Shown piece after piece: positions 15,399-22,581 of a DNA stretch of 30,435 bases. The notes beneath the pieces were generated by a model that ran no database searches, was not told the origin of the DNA, and worked only from the letters and a program-made list of their open reading frames with translations. Source of the stretch: an uncultured Bacilli bacterium. Lineage in GTDB: Bacteria > Bacillota_I > Bacilli_A > RF39 > UBA660. How positions within the stretch are numbered: position 1 is the stretch's first letter; each line of letters starts with the position of its first letter. Made by a program: the position numbers and the translations under genes. The stretch covers positions 1-30,435 of the forward strand of contig CANNTX010000008.1 in assembly GCA_947522695.1 (NCBI GenBank), given 5' to 3'.

Positions 15399-16433
15399 GA
15401 AATATTCAACTCCAATTGCTTTTCTTACTCTTGTTAAAACTTCTTCTGATTTAGCACGAGCTTTTTTTGATCCTTCTTCTAACATTTTATAAACGGCTTC
15501 AATGTTATTTTCATAGATAGCACGTCTTTCTCTGATAGGAGTTAAAACATCATTTAGAACATTAGCAAGGAATTTTTTGATTTTTACATCACCAACTCCG
15601 CCCTGTTCATAATGAGTTTTTAAATCTTCTAGATTTTTAAATTCGGGTAAATATTTAGCAAAATGTTCATCAGTTGAAAAAGCTTCTAAATACATAAAGA
15701 CAGGATTGTTTTTAGTATCACCGGGATCTTCAACTCTAATATGATTTGGATCAGTATACATTGTCATTACTTTTTTAGTTACTTCTTCAGGAGTATCTGA
15801 AAGATAAATACAGTTGCCTAATGATTTACTCATTTTATTTTTACCATCAATTCCTGGTAGACGTTTGCAGACATTCTCTGGAGTTAATTGTTTTGGTTCT
15901 TTTAGAGTTTTACCATAAATTGAATTGAATGTTCTAACTATTTCGATATCTTGTTCTAGAATAGGTGCTTGATCTTCACCAACAGGAACTAAATCGGCAT
16001 CAAAAGCGGTAATATCGGCTGCTTGACTTATAGGATAAGTTAAGAAACCAACAGGAATTGTTTCACCAAAACCACGTTCTTTTATTTCACTTTTAATAGT
16101 GGGATTTCTCTTTAATCTAGCAAGACTTACTAAATTCATGTAGTACATAGTAAGCTCTGATAAAGCAGGAATTTGTGATTGAACAAAGATACATGTTTTT
16201 TCGGGATCTAATCCAACTGATAAATAATCTAACGCTACTTCGATAATGTTATCCCTTATTTTTTGGGGATTCTTGGCGTTATCAGTTAGGGCTTGCATAT
16301 CAGCAATAAAGACATACATATCATATTTACCACTATTTTGAAGTTCGACACGATTACGTAATGAGCCAGCATAATGGCCTAAATGTAATTTTCCTGTAGG
16401 GCGATCACCAGTTAATATTGTTTTTCTTTCCAT
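15393..16433 (-). CDS. trpS: Tryptophanyl-tRNA synthetase
   Basis: This class Ic synthetase charges tRNA-Trp with tryptophan using ATP. The 346-residue product has the normal bacterial length. The first signature is HLGH in GKLHLGHYAG (residues 14-23), and KMSKS follows in GKNKMSKSLGN near residue 200. Substrate-pocket elements include MYVFIADMQALTD and the stretch around VPVGEDQ. The start has a GGAGAT ribosome binding site. There is no room for a T-box leader, since the gap to the upstream gene is 58 bases, so regulation by that route is unlikely. Confidence 0.97.
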   Translation of the reverse strand: MERKTILTGDRPTGKLHLGHYAGSLRNRVELQNSGKYDMYVFIADMQALTDNAKNPQKIRDNIIEVALDYLSVGLDPEKTCIFVQSQIPALSELTMYYMNLVSLARLKRNPTIKSEIKERGFGETIPVGFLTYPISQAADITAFDADLVPVGEDQAPILEQDIEIVRTFNSIYGKTLKEPKQLTPENVCKRLPGIDGKNKMSKSLGNCIYLSDTPEEVTKKVMTMYTDPNHIRVEDPGDTKNNPVFMYLEAFSTDEHFAKYLPEFKNLEDLKTHYEQGGVGDVKIKKFLANVLNDVLTPIRERRAIYENNIEAVYKMLEEGSKKARAKSEEVLTRVRKAIGVEYFK

Positions 16434-16491
16434 AATTTTATCATCTCCAAGTTATTTATATTATATAATTTATATTTTCTAATTTCTACTA

Positions 16492-17670
16492 TTATTTTTT
16501 AATAATATTTAGATCGACATTTCCTTCAATACCAGGTACTATGCCACTAGCGGTTTGTTGCCAAATATTGTATTTATTTTGATAATCTGTTTTTTCAGTA
16601 TAGTGAGCAAGCCAAATGTTGTATTCATTTAAATCCCATATTTTTTCTAAGTAGGAAGCACTGCCATAAAGGCCAGATGAATACCCTTTTTGGATTAAAT
16701 GATTCATAAAGTTTTCAGCAATTAAATTAAGTTTTACATAACTAATGTGAAATGAATTAAAATCATCCCAACATTCCCAGTCAAAATAAATAGGTAGTTC
16801 TAATTTTTCATTATTTAAATTATCAATAATCCAGTCGGCTTCTTTAATACTTTGTTCTAAATCGTGGGCTTTGCTATAAAAATATAATCCAACATTTAAA
16901 CCATGTTCATGAGCAAGCTTTAGATTGCGCTCAAATCGATTATCCATTATTATACGATTATCAGTTGTGGAAAATCCAATACGAATTAAAATGTTTTTAA
17001 TACCACTTTCAGTTAGGGCATCGTAATCAATATCACCTTGCCAAGTTGAAACGTCAATTGCTAGTTCATTTGTTGTATTGTTAATGTATTTGTTATTAAA
17101 TTCAGATAAAGTGATTGTTTTAGGAGTATAAGGAGTTGATTGTTCTATTTTATCTTTGATAAGTAAGTTAAATGGGCTTTCAGTTAAATTACCACTACTA
17201 TCTTCAGCAGTAAAGTATAGTTTATAAGTACCAACTTTATTAGTATCGTATTTTCCTTTAATGTTACATTGTAAATAATCATCGTAATTATCACCACAAA
17301 TTATTTTATCTAGTAGATTAACGTCTGTTCCTTTTTCATAAGTATAGGTTGTTCGATGAAGGATCATTGGTTTAGTTGTATCTTTAATATTTATTTCAAA
17401 TTTAAAGGTATGCTTTTTTTCTTCTTCATCGACATAATTAAATTTTATTTCTTTTGTTCCTAAACTTAAAGAATCAATTTTAAAATCTTCATATTTATAA
17501 TTATCTGGTAATGTGATTAAATCTGATAAATTAATTTTTTCATTATATTCAATATTATTTTTAATTACATTTATTTTTATATTAGGAGTAGTTATGGTTT
17601 CAACTTCTTTATTTGAACAACCAAATAGGAATAAAATAAGTAAATTTAATAGAATTATTTTATATTTCAT
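16492..17670 (-). CDS. Lipoprotein with Ig-like domain and GH25 lysozyme domain
   Basis: GH25 enzymes cut the glycan backbone of peptidoglycan. The 392-residue product starts with a lipoprotein signal; the lipobox LFGC puts the modified Cys at residue 18. An Ig-like module spans about 95-172, with Cys125 and Cys135 that may form a disulfide. The GH25 domain runs from about 203 to the end. Catalytic residues are in ELAIDVSTWQG (Asp206) and LPIYFDWE (Asp297, Glu299). The GGAGG site 6 bases before the ATG decides the start. It lies after a predicted leader smORF. Likely role: wall remodelling at the cell surface, or attack on neighbouring cells. Confidence 0.93.
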   Translation of the reverse strand: MKYKIILLNLLILFLFGCSNKEVETITTPNIKINVIKNNIEYNEKINLSDLITLPDNYKYEDFKIDSLSLGTKEIKFNYVDEEEKKHTFKFEINIKDTTKPMILHRTTYTYEKGTDVNLLDKIICGDNYDDYLQCNIKGKYDTNKVGTYKLYFTAEDSSGNLTESPFNLLIKDKIEQSTPYTPKTITLSEFNNKYINNTTNELAIDVSTWQGDIDYDALTESGIKNILIRIGFSTTDNRIIMDNRFERNLKLAHEHGLNVGLYFYSKAHDLEQSIKEADWIIDNLNNEKLELPIYFDWECWDDFNSFHISYVKLNLIAENFMNHLIQKGYSSGLYGSASYLEKIWDLNEYNIWLAHYTEKTDYQNKYNIWQQTASGIVPGIEGNVDLNIIKK

Positions 17671-17689
17671 TTAACCTCCTTAAAATTCT

Positions 17690-17785
17690 TTAAATGTTTT
17701 TTCTTTTGAATTTATTTGAATCTGTTTCTTTTTTGACATAAGATGTTAATAAAACTAGAGTTATCAACAATATTATTATTTTCAT
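17690..17785 (-). CDS. Possible small membrane peptide in the leader of the GH25 gene
   Basis: A 31-codon frame encodes a peptide with a hydrophobic N-terminal half (MKIIILLITLVLL) and a charged Lys/Glu/Asn-rich tail. It lies between a good promoter (17812-17841) and the GH25 gene, ending 19 bases before its start codon. Its ribosome binding site (AAAGAG) is weak and distant. It could be a leader peptide, a small membrane protein or a remnant of a second lipoprotein signal; it lacks the lipobox Cys. I see no better reading of this 230-base gap. Confidence 0.35.
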   Translation of the reverse strand: MKIIILLITLVLLTSYVKKETDSNKFKRKNI

Positions 17786-17811
17786 TATATTTTCTCTTTC
17801 ATTACAAACTT

Positions 17812-17841
17812 ATTTTATCATTATTTATTTTTGATAAGCAA
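17812..17841 (-). promoter_or_regulatory. Promoter of the GH25 lipoprotein transcript
   Basis: TTGCTT (17836-17841), an 18-base spacer ending in TGA, and TAAAAT (17812-17817) form an extended -10 promoter on the minus strand. Confidence 0.55.
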
Positions 17842-17879
17842 TAAAAAACAAATAAGTTCGGAGTTAAACTTATTTGTTT
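17841..17879 (-). terminator. Strong terminator of the metal-efflux operon
   Basis: A 13-bp stem AAACAAATAAGTT/AACTTATTTGTTT with an 8-base loop, followed by a T run on the minus strand. It closes the transcript of the small thioredoxin-like gene. The plus strand also has a T run after it. Confidence 0.9.
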
Positions 17880-17905
17880 TATAGTTCGGCTATTTTTTCG
17901 GTTAA

Positions 17906-18145
17906 TTAAATTGCGTATTCTTTTATATATTTTGATATTTCTCTTTCAGTTAGAACTTTTCCTTCGCTAATTATATTATCATTAATAACGAGTAAGGGAG
18001 GATTCTTTACGTTGTAGTTTTTATCGGTTATTACATTTAAAATTGTAGGGTTGAAATCAAGTTTGAGAGTACTTAATGATTTTTTTACATTTTTAATTAA
18101 TTTTATTTTATTGCTAGAATTAGTTCCAACTATTTTTATATTCAT
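17906..18145 (-). CDS. Small thioredoxin-fold protein lacking the CxxC active site
   Basis: The 79-residue product matches the small thioredoxin-fold family often annotated as redox-active disulfide protein 2 (Thioredoxin_3). It has the N-terminal strand and loop IKIVGTNSSNKIK, then NPPLLVINDNIISEGKVLTEREISKYI, where the first Pro is the expected cis-Pro. The position that normally reads C-x-x-C is occupied by S-S-N-K, and the protein has no Cys at all, so thiol chemistry is impossible. It lies 146 bases after the metal-transporting ATPase without a clear terminator between them and just before a strong one. It may therefore be the last gene of that operon. A binding or chaperone role is a guess. 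Confidence 0.7.
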   Translation of the reverse strand: MNIKIVGTNSSNKIKLIKNVKKSLSTLKLDFNPTILNVITDKNYNVKNPPLLVINDNIISEGKVLTEREISKYIKEYAI

Positions 18146-18291
18146 TAATTTCCTTCTTTCATTTATTTATATCTTTTAATTATTTACTTCTTAGATGTAA
18201 TTTTGTTTTTCTAATATATTTTATCACTTCTCCTTTCGACAATTAAATGATATCTAATTAATGTGAAAATGATGAGAAAATTGTATGAAAT

Positions 18292-20343
18292 TTATTTGAT
18301 TTTATGTTTTAAAATTCTGGTTGTATTTAAAATGGTTAAAACAGTTACACCGGTATCGGCAAATACGGCTGCTGCCATAGTGGCTAGATTCATACTTGTT
18401 AAGATTAAAATGATTATTTTAGTACCAATTGAGAATATTAAATTTTCTTTAATTATTTTAGTTGTATATTTAGAAATATCGATAGCCTTTCTTATTTTAT
18501 CAAGATCATCATCGATTATAACAATGTCTGATGCTTCAATAGCAGAACTGCTTCCAATATTTCCCATAGAAAAACCAATATTTGATGCGACAATTGAAGG
18601 AGCATCATTAATTCCGTCTCCAACAAATCCGACTAAATTTTCATCTTTTTCCATTTCTTTTAATAATTCATTATATTTTTGGTTTGGTAATAATTCATAT
18701 TTTACTTCATCGATATTTACTTTTTCAGCTATTTCTTCAGCAATTTCTTTTTTATCTCCGGTAAACATCATAGTTTTTATATTATGTTTTTTTAACTCAG
18801 AAATTACTTTTTTAGAATTAGATTTAATTTTATCTTTAAGTTCTATTTTAGCAATTATTTTACTATCTACTTTTAAAAATATTCCTTTTTCAACTTGGTT
18901 AGATTTAACAAATTCAGCACTACCAATTTTAACTTTAGTTGAATCTATTTCATAAGAAATACCTTTTCCAGAAATTTCTTTAAAGTTTTTAACGTCTTTG
19001 GTATTCGGTTTTTTAGCAAAATATTTCACTATTGATTTACCAATAGGATGATTACTTAAAGATTCTCCTTTAACATAATAATTTATAATATCATTTTTTG
19101 AATATTCATTATCTAAAATAATTAGATTTAAATCTTCGAAGTTACCTGTTGTAATTGTTCCGGTTTTGTCAAAGATAATAGTATTTAATTTACGTAAGTT
19201 ATCTAAGTAGTCGCTTCCTTTAATAAGGATTCCATTTTTAGATGAAACTCCAATACCAGAAAAATATGATAGTGGCACGGAAATAGCAATAGCACATGGG
19301 CAGGAAATAACTAGATAGGTTAAGGCAATATTTAAGGATTCTTTTATAGTATAATCAAAGAAGATTGGATAGGTTATAAATACAATAATTGAAAGTATTA
19401 AGACAACTGGTGTATATATTTTAGCAGCGTGAGAAACAAAATTTTCAGTTTTAGCTTTTTTATCACTTGCATTTTCAACAAGTTCAAGGATTTGAGCAAC
19501 AGTTGAATTTTCATAATCTTTACTCACTTTTATTTCTAAGATGTTTCCAATGTTAATAGTTCCAGATAATACTTCATCTTGTTCTTTAACACTTACTAAT
19601 TTTGATTCGCCAGTTAGGGAACTGTTATTTAATTTAGAATTACCTTTAATAATTATTCCATCTAATGGGATTTTTTCTCCTTTTTTAACAATAATTGTTT
19701 CACCTATTTTAACTTCTTCAGGATTTACTATAACTTGTTCATTATTTCTTAAAACGCAGGCGTAATCTGGCTTAATATCCATTAAATTTGATATGCTTTT
19801 ACGAGAATTATTTAGAGCAAGATTTTCTAATATCTTACCTATTTGATATAGAAAGATAACCATTAATCCTTCCATTTCTTTACCAATTAGAAAGGCTCCT
19901 ACACAAGAAATACTTATTAACATATTTTCATTTATAATATGGGATTTGATAAGCATCTTTATTGCTTTTATGGTTGTTTTAGATAGTAGAACAATTAAAG
20001 CGAAAATACTTAATATTTCATTTATTATTTTATTTTGATTAAATAAATGAGATAACAAGATCAAGAATAAGCCAACAATTAAAATAATTATATCTTTTTT
20101 TATGTTATTTTTAGCATCAATATTTTCATTTAGTTCTAAAATGGTTATATCTGGTTCAACTTCTTTAGATTTTTTACTAACATATTTTTTAATATTCTTA
20201 GTTAACGTTGTTTCTAATGTTAAAGTTGATTTACTAAAGTTGCAAGATACATTTTTTAAGTTTGGATCTTTGTTTAAGTGATTTTCTATTTCTTTAGCAC
20301 AATTTGCACAGTCAAGGTTTTCAATTTTATATTTATATTTCAT
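18292..20343 (-). CDS. cadA: Heavy-metal P1B-type ATPase (Zn2+/Cd2+/Pb2+ exporter)
   Basis: This pump uses ATP to expel divalent soft metals across the cytoplasmic membrane. The product is 683 residues from ATG 20343. One N-terminal metal-binding domain has Cys12 and Cys15 (LDCANCAK). Then come TGES (about 244-247), the membrane CPC motif in VISCPCAIAIS (348-350), the phosphorylation site DKTGT (Asp392), the HP motif in SNHPIGKS, and GDGINDAP. The last membrane segment reads ADTGVTVLTILN, with the Asp typical of Zn/Cd/Pb pumps and not Cu pumps. A TTG at 20355 is possible, but the ATG lies 12 bases after GGAG. It overlaps the ArsR-type regulator gene by 11 bases, so the pair is one operon. Confidence 0.95.
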   Translation of the reverse strand: MKYKYKIENLDCANCAKEIENHLNKDPNLKNVSCNFSKSTLTLETTLTKNIKKYVSKKSKEVEPDITILELNENIDAKNNIKKDIIILIVGLFLILLSHLFNQNKIINEILSIFALIVLLSKTTIKAIKMLIKSHIINENMLISISCVGAFLIGKEMEGLMVIFLYQIGKILENLALNNSRKSISNLMDIKPDYACVLRNNEQVIVNPEEVKIGETIIVKKGEKIPLDGIIIKGNSKLNNSSLTGESKLVSVKEQDEVLSGTINIGNILEIKVSKDYENSTVAQILELVENASDKKAKTENFVSHAAKIYTPVVLILSIIVFITYPIFFDYTIKESLNIALTYLVISCPCAIAISVPLSYFSGIGVSSKNGILIKGSDYLDNLRKLNTIIFDKTGTITTGNFEDLNLIILDNEYSKNDIINYYVKGESLSNHPIGKSIVKYFAKKPNTKDVKNFKEISGKGISYEIDSTKVKIGSAEFVKSNQVEKGIFLKVDSKIIAKIELKDKIKSNSKKVISELKKHNIKTMMFTGDKKEIAEEIAEKVNIDEVKYELLPNQKYNELLKEMEKDENLVGFVGDGINDAPSIVASNIGFSMGNIGSSSAIEASDIVIIDDDLDKIRKAIDISKYTTKIIKENLIFSIGTKIIILILTSMNLATMAAAVFADTGVTVLTILNTTRILKHKIK

Positions 20344-20620
20344 CAATATGTTCAACTCCTACTCTAAATATTTTTTCAACATGGTCATCAGCCAAACTAT
20401 ATATCGTGCTTTGTCCTTCTTTACGATATTTAACTAATTTGGATTGTTTTAGAATCCTTAGTTGATGAGAGATAGCTGATTGGGTAGAACTCGTTAACTC
20501 AGCTATTTCACTTACGCATAACTCCTTTTCTAATAAACAATTAATTATTTTGATTCTAGTAGAATCACCAAATATTTTAAATAACTCTGATAAGTCGATT
20601 ACTTGATCATCATTTAACAT
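20333..20620 (-). CDS. ArsR/SmtB-family metal-responsive repressor
   Basis: These dimeric winged-helix repressors leave DNA when they bind metal. The 95-residue product contains the helix-turn-helix CVSEIAELTSSTQSAISHQLRILKQ and wing VKYRKEGQSTIYSL. At the C-terminus it has D-x-H-x10-H-x2-E in DDHVEKIFRVGVEHIDE, the alpha-5 zinc site of SmtB/CzrA-type sensors. The alpha-3 Cys pair typical of CadC is reduced to one Cys (ELCVSE), which favours zinc sensing. The ATG at 20620 is chosen because AAGGAG lies just ahead of it; an upstream in-frame ATG (20650) falls at the predicted transcript start, inside the operator. It is co-transcribed with the ATPase. Confidence 0.93.
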   Translation of the reverse strand: MLNDDQVIDLSELFKIFGDSTRIKIINCLLEKELCVSEIAELTSSTQSAISHQLRILKQSKLVKYRKEGQSTIYSLADDHVEKIFRVGVEHIDEI

Positions 20621-20632
20621 AATTTTCTCCTT

Positions 20633-20652
20633 ATATGAACGTTTGCTCATAT
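20633..20652. promoter_or_regulatory. Operator for the ArsR/SmtB repressor
   Basis: An imperfect palindrome with arms ATATGAAC and GCTCATAT closely resembles the ATATGAAC...GTTCATAT operators of SmtB/CzrA regulators. It sits just downstream of the -10 at the expected transcript start, where bound repressor would block initiation. Confidence 0.75.
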
Positions 20653-20656
20653 ATTC

Positions 20657-20685
20657 ATTATATGTATAATAAAAAATAAAGTCAA
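20657..20685 (-). promoter_or_regulatory. Promoter of the metal-efflux operon
   Basis: TTGACT (20680-20685), a 17-base spacer and a perfect TATAAT (20657-20662) on the minus strand. The -35 and much of the spacer lie inside the terminator hairpin of the upstream surface-protein gene. Confidence 0.85.
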
Positions 20686-20701
20686 CATTAACTTTATTTT
20701 T
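20665..20701 (-). terminator. Terminator of the 20721-22427 surface protein gene
   Basis: An 11-bp stem AAAAATAAAGT/ACTTTATTTTT with an 8-base loop (arms 20672-20682 and 20691-20701) and a T-rich tail on the minus strand. It overlaps the promoter of the metal-efflux operon. Confidence 0.8.
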
Positions 20702-20720
20702 CTTAACGCTTCGCTATATA

Positions 20721-22427
20721 TCACTCAAGTGTATATGCATTTTCTATACTTTCGCCTGTTCCTCCAGCTATCACGACATCAGATTTTAAGAAAAGGACCG
20801 GACGCACACCACGAGTGTAGTACGCAGCGTTGTAGCTGACATCCCCGCCCGGGCCAACATTAAACACAGTAAGCGCAACGCCAGAATAAGGGGACAATGC
20901 CCATTGATTTGCACCGTTAAATAACCAGTTATTGTTTTGACAATATCCTTTATAATTAGAATTAAGTGAGCTTAATTTTCCTCTACATGTTGTATCCGTT
21001 GAGGCATAGCCATAATCACTTGGATATATTAGAGCTATTTTTCCATCCCATATGTTGGTTGTTGAAACATTATCACTTGGTGTACTTCTTTCTTGATTAT
21101 ATGAATTTAGTGCACTTGCTCCATATTCTGCTCTACTTGTGTTCCATCTTACATTTGCTATTTTATCTATTGATTTAGACTTTATGTTTTTATCATAATC
21201 GTATAATCCATTTTTTGCATTATTTTGTCCATTAAACCAAAATGTTGTTTCACTTGTTGGACTTGGATTTATATAATCAGTATTTAATTCAGTCATTAAA
21301 TCTGCTTGACTCCATTCATTTACTCCCCATCCACTATTTGTTGATGATTCTGAACTATCCCATGAGTAATTACCTAGTGATTCATTTCTTACTATTTTGA
21401 CAAGTGATTCCTTCTTTTCTTCACCATTCTCATCTATTGTTGTTATATTATTAAATACTCCTACTATTCGCCATATTTCATCATTAAATTTTAGATAGTT
21501 CTTTGGTGATGCTCCGACATATCTTAAATTATCATAACTATCAGTTTCAGTATCAGCTAATATGTTGTTAGATTCATTTCCTAATAAACTAATATTGTAT
21601 TTATTGTATTTTTCATTTGTTGCACTAACATTTTGAATATTGTAAGCTCCAGTTCCATCTTTTTGTAATCCATCTGGTGTTATTCCATTTGCATCTTTAT
21701 TGTTGTTTGCATAAAGTTCTGTTATTGATTGAGTCATTGTTTTAATTTCTTTATTTATAACTATTTTTCCATTAAATGTTTTTCCTTTTTCTGAGTCTTG
21801 GTCTTCATTATTATCTGGAAATTGAATTATTAAATTAAACGTTATAGTTTGATCATTTAAACTTGCTGGAAATATTCCAGTTACCATTTCCGTATATTTA
21901 CTTCCGTTTTTAAATGTTCCATGAGTATATCCTGTATATGTATCATTTCCAGGTACTGTTTGATTTTTATAATCATCTTCTGTTTTGCCTGTTTCTGGTG
22001 TTATTACATAATTTGCTGTTACATTTGAGTTTGCTGGTCTATTTACTTCTTTTATATAATAATGCATCATTCCATCACTAAATGTTGAAGTATATTGTAC
22101 TCCTACTTTATACGGCATTTCTAGTCCATCACCAGTCTTCATTCCTACTGTTGTGTTTGATCCAGTTAATGTAAATGTCTTATTTACTAATATTGCATTA
22201 CTTGGTTGGATATTGGTTACTGGTACTATATTATCTGTTCCATCGTTGTAAGTAATAAGCATACGACCTGTTTCAGATTTTATTTGGGCCGTTGATCCTT
22301 CTGGATTATTTGCTGAAAAGAATGCATATGTTACTCCTGCAAATATGATTACCAGTATTATAACCGTCGCAATTGTAATAATCGTCAATTTTTTTGATTC
22401 GTTCTTTACATTTATTTTACTATTCAT
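20721..22427 (-). CDS. Membrane-anchored surface protein with TasA-like N-terminus and variable lectin-like C-terminus
   Basis: This 568-residue relative of the protein at 1823-3211 has the same layout. An N-terminal transmembrane segment (about 14-35) ends in GVTYAFF. A beta-rich TasA/camelysin-like part follows with ETGRMLITY and LVNKTFTLTG, then a long domain with Trp/Gly motifs such as FNDEIWRIVGVFN and WDGKIALIYPSDYGYA. A block from NQWALSP to GVRPVLFLKS has C-type-lectin-like variable-domain spacing, and the tail is VIAGGTGE...AYTLE. The ATG at 22427 is preferred over GTG 22436 because AGAGAG lies 8 bases before it. About 108 coding bases (20793-20900) are sharply GC-rich and A-poor. 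It has its own promoter and terminator. Confidence 0.72.
   Translation of the reverse strand: MNSKINVKNESKKLTIITIATVIILVIIFAGVTYAFFSANNPEGSTAQIKSETGRMLITYNDGTDNIVPVTNIQPSNAILVNKTFTLTGSNTTVGMKTGDGLEMPYKVGVQYTSTFSDGMMHYYIKEVNRPANSNVTANYVITPETGKTEDDYKNQTVPGNDTYTGYTHGTFKNGSKYTEMVTGIFPASLNDQTITFNLIIQFPDNNEDQDSEKGKTFNGKIVINKEIKTMTQSITELYANNNKDANGITPDGLQKDGTGAYNIQNVSATNEKYNKYNISLLGNESNNILADTETDSYDNLRYVGASPKNYLKFNDEIWRIVGVFNNITTIDENGEEKKESLVKIVRNESLGNYSWDSSESSTNSGWGVNEWSQADLMTELNTDYINPSPTSETTFWFNGQNNAKNGLYDYDKNIKSKSIDKIANVRWNTSRAEYGASALNSYNQERSTPSDNVSTTNIWDGKIALIYPSDYGYASTDTTCRGKLSSLNSNYKGYCQNNNWLFNGANQWALSPYSGVALTVFNVGPGGDVSYNAAYYTRGVRPVLFLKSDVVIAGGTGESIENAYTLE
20793..20900 (-). other. Candidate hypervariable segment of the second surface protein gene
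   Basis: By hand count these 36 codons are 56% GC and 12% A on the coding strand; the 34 codons just before them are 31% GC and 41% A. The change is sharp at Gln-Trp-Ala-Leu-Ser-Pro. Many codons inside are NNC/NNT or carry CG (GCG, CCG, CGT, GGC), which are rare in the neighbouring genes. Confidence 0.5.
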
Positions 22428-22458
22428 TTTACACACTCTCTTTTTATATTCTAGAAAA

Positions 22459-22492
22459 ATTATACAATAGAACCCCCCGTGTCAATTGACAC
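22459..22492 (-). promoter_or_regulatory. Promoter of the second surface protein gene, with G6 spacer tract and palindromic -35
   Basis: On the minus strand, a perfect TTGACA (22480-22485) and a perfect TATAAT (22459-22464) are separated by 15 bases that include a run of six G. The -35 is embedded in a perfect 14-base palindrome, GTGTCAATTGACAC (22479-22492). The spacer is two bases short of optimal. Confidence 0.7.
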
Positions 22493-22553
22493 TTATTTGT
22501 CATTTTTTGCTTTTTAGTTTACACTAACATTTTTTACAAAATCGTTTAGATAA

Positions 22554-22581
22554 TAAAAAAAGATAACTGTTACATTATCTT
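22554..22581 (-). terminator. Terminator of the 546-residue protein gene
   Basis: A 7-bp stem AAGATAA/TTATCTT with an 8-base loop (22560-22566 and 22575-22581) and a T run on the minus strand, overlapping the stop codon. Confidence 0.75.

Noticed and set aside
16434..16491. T-box leader ahead of trpS
   Set aside because: 58 bases are too few, and no T-box sequence is present.
18180..18227. 15-codon frame with AAAGGAG just before a GTG
   Set aside because: The ribosome binding site is only 2 bases from the GTG, the peptide is very short and basic, and nothing else supports it.
18263..18955. 230-codon plus-strand frame opposite the metal ATPase
   Set aside because: It mirrors the well-supported P-type ATPase coding sequence and has no credible start site or family match.
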